A stretch of 64,000 nt of DNA, taken from positions 9,203,501-9,267,500 of the forward strand of contig NZ_LT629775.1 in NCBI RefSeq assembly GCF_900105395.1, written 5' to 3'. Shown one piece after another: positions 25,903 to 34,327 of the stretch. Position numbers and translations under genes: made by a program. The notes below the pieces were generated by a model, which had not been told where the DNA came from, ran no database searches, and saw only the letters and a program-made list of their open reading frames with translations. Positions within the stretch are counted from its first letter, which is position 1. Each line of letters opens with the position of its first letter. This DNA is from Streptomyces sp. TLI_053. Its GTDB lineage: Bacteria > Actinomycetota > Actinomycetes > Streptomycetales > Streptomycetaceae.

Positions 25903-26771
25903 GCCTGCGACTGACCGCCAGGGGCCTGCGGCTCGGCCACCCCGGACACCCCGTGCTCGACGGCGTCGACCTCGACGTGGCCCCGGGCGAACTCCTCACC
26001 GTGCTCGGCCCGTCCGGCGGTGGCAAGTCCACCCTGCTGCGCGCCCTGGCCGGCCTGCTGCCGCCGGCCGGCGGCGAACTCCTCGCCGACGGACGGCCGC
26101 TGCGCGGACCGGACGCCGAACGAACGCTGGTCTTCCAGGAGGACGGCCTGCTGCCCTGGCGCACGGTGCGGCGCAACGTCGAACTCCCGCTGGCCGTCCG
26201 GCGCACGCCGAGGGCCCGACGGCGCGCCCCGGTCGCCGAGTGGATCCGGCTGGTCGGCCTGGACGGGCTCGAACGCCGCTTGCCGCGCGAGCTGTCCGGC
26301 GGCCAGCGCCAGCGCGTCCAACTCGCCCGCGCCCTGGTCGGAGCGCCCCGCGCCGTCCTGATGGACGAACCGTTCGGCGCCCTCGACGCCGGGACCCGAG
26401 CCGGGATGCAGCGACTGCTGCTGACCGTCCGCGAGCGCGAGGGCTGCACCGTCGTCCTCGTCACCCACGACGTCGACGAGGCCCTGCTGCTCGGCGACCG
26501 GGTCGCCGTCCTCGGCGGGGGAACCCTCGCCGCCGTCCACGACGTCCCCCACCCCCGTGGGCCCGCCGCCCGCACCGACCCGGCGGCCCGCACCGCCCCG
26601 GCCGTCCGCGCGCTGCGCGGCCTCTTGCTGGAACAACTCGCGGGCGCCGCCGCGACCCTGCCCGGGCAAGCGCCGGAAAAGCCCGCCGGTCCCGCCCCGA
26701 CCCCGCCCGGGCAAGCGCCGGAACAACTCGCCGGTCCCGCCCCGACCCCGCCCGAGAAAGGCCCCCGATGA
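25899..26771 (+). CDS. ABC transporter ATP-binding protein (SsuB/TauB type)
   Basis: A 290-residue ATPase. Walker A is GPSGGGKST (residues about 37-45), the Q-loop lies in FQEDGLLPW, the signature is LSGGQRQRVQLARAL, Walker B is VLMDEPFGALD and the switch histidine is in VTHDVDEAL. The core ends near residue 225. The tail is a proline/alanine-rich run of 15-residue repeats absent from typical family members. ATG 25899 overlaps the permease stop (ATGA) and its own stop overlaps the flavoprotein ATG, so the three are tightly coupled. It energises the importer at the inner membrane face. Confidence 0.92.
   Translation: MSLRLTARGLRLGHPGHPVLDGVDLDVAPGELLTVLGPSGGGKSTLLRALAGLLPPAGGELLADGRPLRGPDAERTLVFQEDGLLPWRTVRRNVELPLAVRRTPRARRRAPVAEWIRLVGLDGLERRLPRELSGGQRQRVQLARALVGAPRAVLMDEPFGALDAGTRAGMQRLLLTVREREGCTVVLVTHDVDEALLLGDRVAVLGGGTLAAVHDVPHPRGPAARTDPAARTAPAVRALRGLLLEQLAGAAATLPGQAPEKPAGPAPTPPGQAPEQLAGPAPTPPEKGPR
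26661..26765 (+). repeat. 45-bp in-frame tandem repeats in the ATPase tail
   Basis: Units start at 26661, 26706 and 26751 (the third is truncated), each opening with CCCGGGCAAG or a variant, and encode a P-G-Q-A-P-E-(K/Q) proline-rich 15-mer. The stretch before 26661 resembles the end of another unit. Confidence 0.7.
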
Positions 26772-29476
26772 GGATCCCCGACCTCGCCGACACCCGGCAG
26801 CTGAGCTGCGACGTCCTGGTGGTCGGCGGCGGCACCGCCGGCTCGATGGCCGCGATCAGCGCGGCCGAGGCCGGGGCGCGCGTCCTGCTGCTGGAGAAGG
26901 CCCACGTCCGCCACTCCGGCGCCCTCGCCATGGGCATGGACGGCGTCAACAACGCCGTCGTCCCCGGTCGCGCCGACCCGGACGACTACGTTGCCGAGAT
27001 CACCCGCGCCAACGACGGCATCGTCGACCAGCGCACCGTCCGGCAGACCGCCACCCGGGGCTTCGCCATGGTCCGGCGCCTGGAGGGCTACGGGGTGAAG
27101 TTCGAGAAGGACGAGCACGGCGAGTACCTGGTGCGCCAGGTCCACCGCTCCGGCAGCTACGTGCTGCCCATGCCGGAGGGCAAGGACGTCAAGAAGGTGC
27201 TCTACCGGGTGCTGCGGGAACGCCGGCTGCGCGAGCGGATCACCATCGAGAACCGGGTGATGCCCGTGCGGGTGCTCACCGCCGACGGGCGGGCGGTGGG
27301 CGCCGCCGGGTTCGACACCCGGACCGGCGGGTTCGTCACCGTCTCCGCCGGAGCCGTCGTCCTCGCCACCGGGCCGTGCGGCCGCCTCGGCCTGCCCGCC
27401 AGCGGCTACCTCTACGGCACCTACGAGAACCCCACCAACGCCGGCGACGGCTACGCCATGGCCTACCACGCTGGCGCGGAGCTGAGCGGCATCGAGTGCT
27501 TCCAGATCAACCCGCTGATCAAGGACTACAACGGCCCCGCGTGCGCCTACGTGGCCAACCCCTTCGGCGGCTACCAGGTGAACCGGCACGGGGAGCGGTT
27601 CGTCGACTCCGACTACTGGTCCGGCCGGATGATGGCGGAGTTCGCCGCCGAGGTCGCCTCCGACCGGGGCCCGGTGTTCCTGCGCACCACCCACCTGCCG
27701 GAGGAGACCGTGCAGGCGCTCGAATCCATCCTGCACACCACCGAGCGCCCCACCCGCGGCACCTTCCACGCCGGGCGCGGCCACGACTACCGGACCCACG
27801 ACATCGAGATGCACATCTCCGAGATCGGCCTGTGCGGCGGACACTCCGCCTCCGGCGTCCAGGTCGACGAGAACGCCGCCACCACCGTCCCCGGGCTCTA
27901 CGCCGCCGGGGACCTCGCCTGCGTCCCGCACAACTACATGATCGGCGCGTTCGTCTTCGGGGACCTCGCGGGCACCCACGCCGCGACCCACCTGCCGGCC
28001 GAGCACGTCGACCTGCCGCAGGACCAGATCGAGGCCGCCCACGCCCTGGTGTACCGGCCGCTGCGCAACCCCGACGGGCCGCCGCAGGCCCAGGTCGAGT
28101 ACAAGCTCCGGCGCTTCGTCAACGACTACATCGCCCCGCCGAAGACCGGCGCGCGGCTCTCCCTGGTGCTCGACCACCTCGACCGGATGCGCGGGGAGAT
28201 CGCGGCGATGGGCGCCCGGACCCCGCACGAGCTGATGCGCGCCGTCGAGGTCGACTTCATCCGGGACTGCGCCGAGATGGCCGCCCGCTCCTCGCTCGCC
28301 CGCACCGAGAGCCGCTGGGGCCTGTACCACCAGCGCACCGACCACCCCGGACGGGACGACGAACGCTGGTTCAGCCACCTCAACCTGCGCCGGAACGCCG
28401 ACGGCGCGATGGAGTTCCTCACCCGCCCCGTCCACCCCTACCTCGTCCCCGTGGAGGGCCTGGAACCGCCGGCGCTCCCGGTGACCCTGCTGGGCGAGGT
28501 CCACCCGGAGCCGGTCGGCCGCGCCCCCGGCACCGCCGCCCCGGTCCGGGCCGCCGGGGCCGCCCCCGCCGTCGCCACGTCACCGGCCTCGCCCCGGCTG
28601 CTCGAACTGCTGCGGGTCGCCGAGGGGCGGCCGACCGTCGACCGGCTGGCCGGCTTCCTGGCCGACCCGGCGGCCGAGGTGCGCCGCACCGCGCTCACCG
28701 TGCTGACCGAGCACGCCCCGCCCGGCACCGGCCCCGCCCTCGCCCGGGCCCTGACGGACACCGACGGTCCGGTCCGGGCGGCCGCCGTCGCCGGACTGCG
28801 CGAACTCGCCGAGGTGCTGGACGGGCCTGAGCTCGGCCCCGCCCTCGACCTCGGCGCGGACTCGCCCGACCCGGTGGTCCGGGCCGGGGCGCTGGAACTC
28901 GCCCGGGTGCTGCGGACCGGCACCGCCCGGCGGTTCGCCGGGGCCCTGGCCGACGCCGCCGTGCCGGTGCGGCTCCAGGCCGTGCGCGGCCTGGTCGCGC
29001 TGGACGACGCCGCCGCGCTGGCGGGCGCCGCCGGGGACCCGGCCCGGGAGGTCCGGGTGGCGGTGGCGGAGGGGATCGGCACCGTCGGCGACCCCTCGGG
29101 CGGCCCCGCCCTGGTGGCGCTCGCCGCCGACCCGGATCCGCTGGTGCGGGCGGCCGCCCTCACCGGGGCCGCTGGGATCGGCTGCCCGCCGGAGCTGGCC
29201 GCCGTCGCCGTCGGCGCGACCGCGGCCGGGTCCTGGCGGATCCGCCGGGCGGCGGCCGCCGCGCTCGCGGTCGCGGGCGAACTGCCGCCGCTGCTGGCCC
29301 TGCTGGACGACCGGGAGGCCGATGTGCGGAAGGCCGCGGTGCGCGCCCTCGCCTCCCGGTCGGGCGAGCCGGTGGTGGCGGCGGCGCTGCGCGAGCGGCT
29401 CGCGGACTCCGACGCGGACGTGCGCGCGTACGCGCGGCTCGCGCTCGCGCGCCGGCCGGTGGCCGCGGGCGCCTGA
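26768..29476 (+). CDS. AprA/fumarate-reductase-like flavoprotein fused to HEAT repeats
   Basis: A 902-residue fusion. Residues about 12-560 form an FAD-binding domain of the fumarate reductase/succinate dehydrogenase/adenylylsulfate reductase class: the Rossmann motif VVGGGTAGSMAA (about 19-30), a GALAMGMDGVNNAV segment typical of AprA-like proteins, AVVLATGPCGRLG, and LYAAGDLACVPHN. The last ~300 residues are repeated alanine/leucine/arginine-rich helical pairs (VRRTALTVL, VRAAAVAGL, VRKAAVRAL) of HEAT/PBS-lyase type. It is probably a cytosolic redox enzyme working with the ferredoxin at 23302 on the imported compound. The substrate is unknown. The ATG overlaps the ATPase stop. Confidence 0.88.
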   Translation: MRIPDLADTRQLSCDVLVVGGGTAGSMAAISAAEAGARVLLLEKAHVRHSGALAMGMDGVNNAVVPGRADPDDYVAEITRANDGIVDQRTVRQTATRGFAMVRRLEGYGVKFEKDEHGEYLVRQVHRSGSYVLPMPEGKDVKKVLYRVLRERRLRERITIENRVMPVRVLTADGRAVGAAGFDTRTGGFVTVSAGAVVLATGPCGRLGLPASGYLYGTYENPTNAGDGYAMAYHAGAELSGIECFQINPLIKDYNGPACAYVANPFGGYQVNRHGERFVDSDYWSGRMMAEFAAEVASDRGPVFLRTTHLPEETVQALESILHTTERPTRGTFHAGRGHDYRTHDIEMHISEIGLCGGHSASGVQVDENAATTVPGLYAAGDLACVPHNYMIGAFVFGDLAGTHAATHLPAEHVDLPQDQIEAAHALVYRPLRNPDGPPQAQVEYKLRRFVNDYIAPPKTGARLSLVLDHLDRMRGEIAAMGARTPHELMRAVEVDFIRDCAEMAARSSLARTESRWGLYHQRTDHPGRDDERWFSHLNLRRNADGAMEFLTRPVHPYLVPVEGLEPPALPVTLLGEVHPEPVGRAPGTAAPVRAAGAAPAVATSPASPRLLELLRVAEGRPTVDRLAGFLADPAAEVRRTALTVLTEHAPPGTGPALARALTDTDGPVRAAAVAGLRELAEVLDGPELGPALDLGADSPDPVVRAGALELARVLRTGTARRFAGALADAAVPVRLQAVRGLVALDDAAALAGAAGDPAREVRVAVAEGIGTVGDPSGGPALVALAADPDPLVRAAALTGAAGIGCPPELAAVAVGATAAGSWRIRRAAAAALAVAGELPPLLALLDDREADVRKAAVRALASRSGEPVVAAALRERLADSDADVRAYARLALARRPVAAGA

Positions 29477-29489
29477 CGGCTCGCGGGCG

Positions 29490-29517
29490 GGCCCGGCGGT
29501 CAGTGCGCCGCCGGGCC
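29490..29517. terminator. Bidirectional hairpin terminator between convergent genes
   Basis: Arms GGCCCGGCGG (29490-29499) and its complement (29508-29517) with an 8-nt loop. The loop contains the stop codon of the leftward gene. Confidence 0.65.
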
Positions 29518-30816
29518 GCTCCAGCCGACGGGTACGTGGCCGAGCCGGACGCGTTGCGGGTGGTCGCCGACGTCGACCGAGGAGGTGCGCAGCCCGGTGG
29601 CGAAGTCGATGGCGCTGACCCGGTCGGCCCCGGCCTCGGAGACGACGCAGGACGTCCCGTCGCCGTTGACGGTCGCCCAGTAGGGCTTGACGGCGGGCAC
29701 CAGCGGCCCTTCCCGGAGGGTCGCCCGGTCGACGACGGTGGCGTAGTCGTCCACGGTGCCCGCGACGCAGAGCCGGTCCCCGGCGGGGCTCATCGCCAGG
29801 CCGTGGTGGCGGGAGTCGTTGACCCAGGTGGTGCGGTCCTCGTCGGTCGCGGGGTTGGTGGGGAGGGTGCTGATCCGGGTGATCCGGTCGGCGGCGACGT
29901 CGTACTCCACCAGGCCGTTGAAGAAGGAGACCTGGAAGTACAGCGTCGAGCCGTCCGGGCTGAACGCGGCGGGCCGGACGGCGTCGGAGAGGTCGGGGCG
30001 GCCGAAGGCGTCCAGCCGCTCCCGCATGTCGATCACCCGGACGGTGCGGAAGGTCGTCGCGTCGGCCACGGTGATCCGGCGGTCGCCCTTGGTCCAGTCC
30101 AGCCAAGGGGCGTCGAGGGCGGTGGTGACGTCGCCGATCGACATGTTCCAGATGGACCGGCCGCCGTCCGTGAAGAGGTTCTCGTGCGGCTTGTCGCCGG
30201 TCCGGAACGAGCCGAGTTGGCGGCCGGTGGCGATGTCGAGGACGTGCACGGTGTTGGCGGTGGAGGCGGAGACCACGACCCGGGTGCCGTCGGGCGAGAG
30301 CGCCATGTGGTCGGACCGGTAACCCGCGACCGGGAAGCGCCAGTTGATCCGTCCGCTGGCGAGATCGATCGACACCACGTCGGCGAAGCTCGGCCGGGAG
30401 ACGACGACGGTCGTGCCGTCCGGGGTGGAGTACATGTCGTCGACGAACTGGTCGTGGCCCTCGCCGGGGCCCAGCCTGATCCCGAGGAAGTAGCCCAGCT
30501 TGATCGGGTCGAGGTAGATCTCGGCGAGGCGGCGGTCCTTGTCGGGGACGACGTCGATCCGGGCGATCCGGGCCAGGTCGCCGCGCGAGGTGATGACGTC
30601 GGCGGTGCCGTCCCAGTTGTTGCCCACGAACATCACCTCGCGCAGGGCGGTGGCGGGAGGGGGCGACCCGGTCCGGTCGGCCGGGGACGCGTCCGCCGCG
30701 GTCCGGTCCGCCGCGCCGGCGGTGGCGGTGGCGGCCGGCAGGGCGAGGGCGAGCGCGGCCGCGATGCCGAGGAGGGTCCGCAGGCGGTGGGGGCGCCGGG
30801 GGTGGGGGAGGGGCAT
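29500..30816 (-). CDS. Secreted beta-propeller protein (YncE-like)
   Basis: A 438-residue exported protein. The signal peptide has a basic N-terminus, a hydrophobic core LLGIAAALALALPAATATA and cleavage near residue 35. The rest shows repeated blades with D-G or P-D-G turns followed by strand patterns: STPDGTTVVVSRP, LSPDGTRVVVSAS, FSPDGSTLYFQV and MSPAGDRLCVAG. Length suits a seven-bladed propeller of the YVTN/YncE group. It may bind a ligand or protein outside the cell; no catalytic site is recognisable. AAGGAG precedes the ATG. It diverges from the small exported protein at 31131. Confidence 0.88.
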   Translation of the reverse strand: MPLPHPRRPHRLRTLLGIAAALALALPAATATAGAADRTAADASPADRTGSPPPATALREVMFVGNNWDGTADVITSRGDLARIARIDVVPDKDRRLAEIYLDPIKLGYFLGIRLGPGEGHDQFVDDMYSTPDGTTVVVSRPSFADVVSIDLASGRINWRFPVAGYRSDHMALSPDGTRVVVSASTANTVHVLDIATGRQLGSFRTGDKPHENLFTDGGRSIWNMSIGDVTTALDAPWLDWTKGDRRITVADATTFRTVRVIDMRERLDAFGRPDLSDAVRPAAFSPDGSTLYFQVSFFNGLVEYDVAADRITRISTLPTNPATDEDRTTWVNDSRHHGLAMSPAGDRLCVAGTVDDYATVVDRATLREGPLVPAVKPYWATVNGDGTSCVVSEAGADRVSAIDFATGLRTSSVDVGDHPQRVRLGHVPVGWSGPAAH

Positions 30817-30929
30817 CGAGGGCTCCTTGGAGAAGCGGTGCTCGGTCGGTACCCGGGTGTTCGCCGGTACCGGGGCGCTACTCGACGGTAGGGAGGGTCC
30901 GGCCGCCCTGGCAAGACCTCGGCGGCGCC

Positions 30930-30950
30930 TTGCTGACGATTCGTCAACAA
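30930..30950. promoter_or_regulatory. Near-perfect 21-bp inverted repeat, candidate operator
   Basis: TTGCTGACGA and TCGTCAACAA form a dyad (9 of 10 matches) around one T, 15 bp upstream of a good rightward -35 box and in the leader region of the divergent propeller gene. No regulator gene lies next to it. Confidence 0.5.
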
Positions 30951-30965
30951 GTCCCGCCCGGCTCC

Positions 30966-30994
30966 TTGACGGTGCATGGACACCGCTCTACAAC
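30966..30994 (+). promoter_or_regulatory. Sigma-70-type promoter
   Basis: TTGACG (30966-30971) and TACAAC (30989-30994) are separated by exactly 17 nt. This is a strong housekeeping-type promoter for the exported protein at 31131, with a start near 31001. Confidence 0.7.
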
Positions 30995-31091
30995 GTAGTC
31001 AGCTCCCGGAATCCCCCACCTCGGCCCCCTGCCCGGGCCCCGGAAGCATGCCCGCTCGTCGTCCCCCACCGAGCTCGCCGAGCCCACCCGG

Positions 31092-31118
31092 CCCACCGAG
31101 CCCACCGAGCCCACCGAG
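31092..31118 (+). repeat. 9-bp tandem repeat, three copies
   Basis: Three exact copies of CCCACCGAG in the leader of the exported-protein gene, preceded by two decayed copies and ending 12 nt before the start codon. Confidence 0.65.
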
Positions 31119-31130
31119 ATCGAGGCCCCC

Positions 31131-31793
31131 ATGCGTATCCGCACCTGCCTTGCCCTGGCCGCGGCCGCCACGACCCTGGCCGTCGGCGCCGTCCCGGCGT
31201 CCGCCGCCCCCTCCGCCGTCGCGGTGCTGACCACCGGCGACGCCGCCGGCGCGGCCGTGACCGCGGGCGACACCCTGGTCGCGTCGCTCGCGGCCGGGAC
31301 CAAGGCCACCTTCTACTCGGCCACCACCGGAGCCACCGGCGTGACCTGCGGCGTTTCGCCGTTCACCGCCCGGGCCCTGACCAACCCCGACGCGCCCGGG
31401 ACGGCGACCGCCTCCCTGACCGGCATGAGCTTCGGCTCCTGCACGGCCAATGTCACCGGCGTCACCTCGGTGAAGAGCCTCACGGTCGGCAACCTCGCCT
31501 ACACCCTCTCGCTCGGCGGCGGGCCCGTCGTGCTGGCCGGCGGCGCGGCCGGCCCGATCCAGGCCACGGCGGTGCTGAACAGCTGGTTCGGCACCCTCAC
31601 CTGCACCTACCAGCTCAGCGGCGCCTTCACCGGCACCTCCGACAACGCCACCCACACTCTGGCCTTCCGCAACGAGCACTTCGTCAAGAGCGGCGGCTCG
31701 GGCCTCTGTCCCGGCGAGGGCTACTTCTCGGCGACCTACGGCCCGTTGGCCGACTCCAGCCGGGCGGGCTCCCCGGTGGTCCACGTCAACTGA
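31131..31793 (+). CDS. Small secreted protein, function unknown
   Basis: A 220-residue exported protein with a standard signal peptide (MRIRTCLALAAAATTLAVG, cleavage after about ASAA, residue 26). The mature part is rich in threonine, glycine and alanine with regularly spaced cysteines, suggesting a disulfide-bonded beta-rich fold. I recognise it as a common streptomycete secreted family without known function, sometimes annotated as a Tat-signal-domain protein, although no twin arginine is present here. GAGG precedes ATG 31131. A strong promoter lies upstream and a 20-bp-stem terminator downstream, so it is probably monocistronic and well expressed. Confidence 0.85.
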   Translation: MRIRTCLALAAAATTLAVGAVPASAAPSAVAVLTTGDAAGAAVTAGDTLVASLAAGTKATFYSATTGATGVTCGVSPFTARALTNPDAPGTATASLTGMSFGSCTANVTGVTSVKSLTVGNLAYTLSLGGGPVVLAGGAAGPIQATAVLNSWFGTLTCTYQLSGAFTGTSDNATHTLAFRNEHFVKSGGSGLCPGEGYFSATYGPLADSSRAGSPVVHVN

Positions 31794-31802
31794 CGGCACG
31801 TG

Positions 31803-31847
31803 CCGCCGGCCCGGACGCGTCGTCGCCCGACGCGTCCGGGCCGGCGG
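31803..31847. terminator. Strong hairpin terminator
   Basis: Perfect 20-bp arms (31803-31822 and 31828-31847) with a 5-nt loop lie between convergent genes. Confidence 0.85.
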
Positions 31848-31848
31848 T

Positions 31849-31910
31849 TCCCGTTGCTCGTGCGCACGACGTTCGCGCACGCGTCGGTCGGGCTCCCGTT
31901 GCTCGTGCGC
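31849..31910 (+). repeat. 17-bp direct repeat
   Basis: Exact copies of TCCCGTTGCTCGTGCGC at 31849-31865 and 31894-31910, 45 bp apart, fill the space between the terminator and the next leftward gene. Confidence 0.7.
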
Positions 31911-31917
31911 CTGCGGC

Positions 31918-32892
31918 TCAGACGCCCGCGGTCGTCACGGACTTCGCGAGCTCCAGCATCGCGTCGTTGCCCGCCTTCGCCGCCGTGAGCTCCGGCTGCC
32001 TCAGCCGGATCAGCTCCTGCTCGTACGCGGACTCGACCGTGAACCAGACGCCCACCACGTTGACCCGCTCCTTGCACTCGACGTCCGCCGTGGCGGTGGC
32101 GACCTCCTCGGCCGACGGGGTCGTGGTGGCGCCCCAGCGCGGGTCCTTCAGGGCGTCCGCGGGTGTGCCGTAGGAGTACCCGCGCTCGGCCATGCAGCGC
32201 GACCAGTCCCGGAAGACGGCCAGGACCCGCGGGTCCTGCCGCGAGCGCTCGAAGCCCTCGTAGTTGACCCCCACCGCGACGTCGGCGTCCCGCCCGGTGC
32301 CGCCGCGCGCGGCCAGCTGCCGCTGCGCGTCCGCGATGCACCCGCCGGACGGCAGTTGCTTGCCGCGGTAGTCGACGGCGGTGCCGGGGGCGGGCCTGCC
32401 GTCCGGACCGAGGCCGGCACCGAGCACGGTGGTGACGTCGGGGCCGAGGGGCGGTGCCGTGCCGGGCTTCTTGCCGCGGTCCGGGTCCGGCGAGTGGTAG
32501 CCGTTCGCGGAGACGTCGGCGAGCTCGACCGGGTCGTACCGGTGGGTGGTCTGGGTCGTGCCGGACGCGGTCGGCGCCGGTGCGGAGTAGTCCAGGCCGA
32601 AGCCCCGTACGCACCGGGTGACCAGGACGCCCTGGGCCGCGTCGAGCTGCCGGAACTGCTCCCCGCTCAGCAGGTAGGCCTCGACGGGCAGGGTCCGGTC
32701 GTCCACCCGGCTCAGCCGGGGGACGTCCCCGATCGGCGGCGGCTCCATCGGCGCGAGGGTGGCGGGAGGCGGCGTCGCGGCGGTGGTTCCGGTGGGACCG
32801 GAGGCGCAGCCGGCGGTGAGGGCCAGGGCGGAGGTCAGGGCGGCGGTCAGCAGCAGGACCGACAGCGGGCGGCCGCGGCGCGGGGGTGTCAT
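31918..32892 (-). CDS. Lipoprotein, function unknown
   Basis: A 324-residue protein. The N-terminus is PPRRGRPLSVLLLTAALTS followed by the lipobox LTAGC (cysteine about residue 29), so it should be anchored to the outer face of the membrane. A proline/threonine linker follows, then a domain with paired cysteines (RCVRGFG, GGCIADA, WSRCMAERGY, ECKERVN) and a conserved RCMAERGY-like segment found in many actinobacterial lipoproteins of unknown role. GAGGAG lies before ATG 32892. It is leftward and convergent with the secreted protein ending at 31793. Confidence 0.85.
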   Translation of the reverse strand: MTPPRRGRPLSVLLLTAALTSALALTAGCASGPTGTTAATPPPATLAPMEPPPIGDVPRLSRVDDRTLPVEAYLLSGEQFRQLDAAQGVLVTRCVRGFGLDYSAPAPTASGTTQTTHRYDPVELADVSANGYHSPDPDRGKKPGTAPPLGPDVTTVLGAGLGPDGRPAPGTAVDYRGKQLPSGGCIADAQRQLAARGGTGRDADVAVGVNYEGFERSRQDPRVLAVFRDWSRCMAERGYSYGTPADALKDPRWGATTTPSAEEVATATADVECKERVNVVGVWFTVESAYEQELIRLRQPELTAAKAGNDAMLELAKSVTTAGV

Positions 32893-33048
32893 GCGAGGCT
32901 CCTCGGGCACCCGCCCGCGCGGTGCTGCGGGCGGTTGGGCGAGCGGTTCGGCGGGTGGTTCGGTCCGGTTCGGTGGATCGGAGGTTCGGGTGCGACCCGG
33001 GTGCCGGGCTCCGGTGCTTCGGAGCCCGGCACCCGGGTCGGTCCCTGA

Positions 33049-33471
33049 CTAGAGGGTTTCCCAGCTCTGCGAGTGGTTGTTGTTGCGCATGTTGATCGAG
33101 CCGCCGTTCCAGGACACATTGCCCAGGTTCGCCCACTGGTCGTGCGCGACGAACTGGCTCGGGCCGCTGTCGCGGATGCTGAACTCGCGGTAGTGGACGC
33201 GGAGGTTGTGGTAGTGGTCCATGTTCCACACCGAGGCGGCGTTGTTCAGGACCGGCTGGCCGTTGCCGGCGCCGCCACCACCGAAGTTGCCGTCGTAGTT
33301 GCCGAACTCGCCCTTGCCGAACTTGGCGCCCGCGAGGTTCGGGCTGTAGTAGAGGCACGCGTCACCGCTGACGCAGCCGCCGCTGCTGGCGAAGGCCGGC
33401 GCGGACGCGCCGAGCAGCACCGAGCCCAGGGTGGCCGCGGCGAGTACGCCGGCAGCGATCTTCTTCTTCAT
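33049..33471 (-). CDS. Secreted peptidase inhibitor family I36-type protein
   Basis: A 140-residue exported protein. The signal peptide (MKKKIAAGVLAAATLGSVLLG) cleaves near AFAS. The mature domain opens with a disulfide pair (GGCVSGDACLYY) and a FGNYDGNF segment, then aromatic and asparagine-rich strands, as in the Streptomyces metalloproteinase inhibitor (I36) crystallin-like fold. Many members are uncharacterised, so inhibition is an inference. The ATG at 33471 has GGAGAGG at good spacing; an ATG two codons earlier (33477) is too close to it. It is transcribed separately from the lipoprotein by a 156-nt gap. Confidence 0.83.
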   Translation of the reverse strand: MKKKIAAGVLAAATLGSVLLGASAPAFASSGGCVSGDACLYYSPNLAGAKFGKGEFGNYDGNFGGGGAGNGQPVLNNAASVWNMDHYHNLRVHYREFSIRDSGPSQFVAHDQWANLGNVSWNGGSINMRNNNHSQSWETL

Positions 33472-33477
33472 GTTCAT

Positions 33478-33953
33478 GCCTCTCCATCGGTGGTTCGGGA
33501 ATTCCCGCGCGCCTTCGCCATTGGGGCGCCGGTGGATTTCCCGGATCGGTTCCGGGCTGTGCACCGCCCGACGAGGAACGACTGTGCCGGAACGACCGGG
33601 CCGGATGGAGGGGGGAAGCGGGCTTTGAGACGTCTCACCCGGCCGCGAGCCGCTGAGCTGGGGTTTGAGAAATGGTCTGGACCAATTGTGAGACGCCGTC
33701 AATCCGGATCGCGGGCGATTCGTTCGAATGCTCCCCGCTGTCCGCATTCGCCGCGAGTGGTCCGCTGCAGGAGTACTTCTGACGTATTCTCAGGTCTCCC
33801 GGGCGGCGGAATTCCCGGTGGTCCCAGAAGCGGAATTCACCGTTCCGGCGCCGGGGGAACGCGCCGTCGGCGCCGGCCATCGGCCTCCGGCCGCTCCGCC
33901 GGTGCGAGGATGGGCCGCCACCGCCCCCACCCCGACAGAACAGGAACCGCACC
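33478..33953. other. Divergent intergenic region with several dyads
   Basis: No gene seen. It contains a perfect 12-bp palindrome TGAGACGTCTCA (33626-33637), a related GTGAGACG at 33688-33695, and TGGTC-TG-GACCA (33673-33684). TTTGAGA occurs at 33624 and 33664. The region is less GC-rich than its surroundings and should carry the promoters of the I36-type protein (leftward) and the VOC protein (rightward). Confidence 0.5.
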
Positions 33954-34310
33954 ATGGAACGCGTCCTCGGCATCGGCGGATACTTCCTGCGAGCCGCCGA
34001 CCCGGCCGCCCTGATGACCTGGTACCGCGAGAGCCTGGGCCTGGACACCGACGAGCACGGCCTGTGGCAGCAGGACCGGGGGCCGACGGTCGTCGCGACC
34101 TTCGAGGCCGACACCGACTACTTCGGCACCCGCAGTCAGCAGAGCATGCTCAACTTCCGCGTCCGCGACCTCGACGCGATGCTCGCCCAGCTCCGGGCCG
34201 GGGGCGCCGACGTCGCGGAGGACGTGCAGGAGATGGCGGGCGTCGGGCGGTTCGGCTGGGTCACCGACCCGGAGGGCAACCGGATCGAGCTGTGGCAGCC
34301 CGCCGGCTGA
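33954..34310 (+). CDS. VOC-family (glyoxalase/bleomycin-resistance fold) protein
   Basis: A 118-residue single-domain vicinal oxygen chelate protein. The two beta-alpha-beta-beta-beta modules are visible: GIGGYFLRAADPAALMTWYRESLGL (N-terminal half) and LNFRVRDLDAMLAQLRAGGADV, ending in the family signature WVTDPEGNRIELWQP with the metal-ligand Glu (residue about 114). Such proteins are dimeric metalloenzymes or ligand-sequestering resistance proteins; the substrate is unknown. AGGAA lies 7 nt upstream of ATG 33954. A 14-bp hairpin follows. Confidence 0.9.
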   Translation: MERVLGIGGYFLRAADPAALMTWYRESLGLDTDEHGLWQQDRGPTVVATFEADTDYFGTRSQQSMLNFRVRDLDAMLAQLRAGGADVAEDVQEMAGVGRFGWVTDPEGNRIELWQPAG

Positions 34311-34327
34311 GCCGTCCCGGCGTCGCG

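Noticed and set aside
31092..31118. Short tandem repeat considered as a CRISPR remnant
   Set aside because: The unit is only 9 bp and contiguous with no spacers; no array with regular spacers occurs anywhere in the window.
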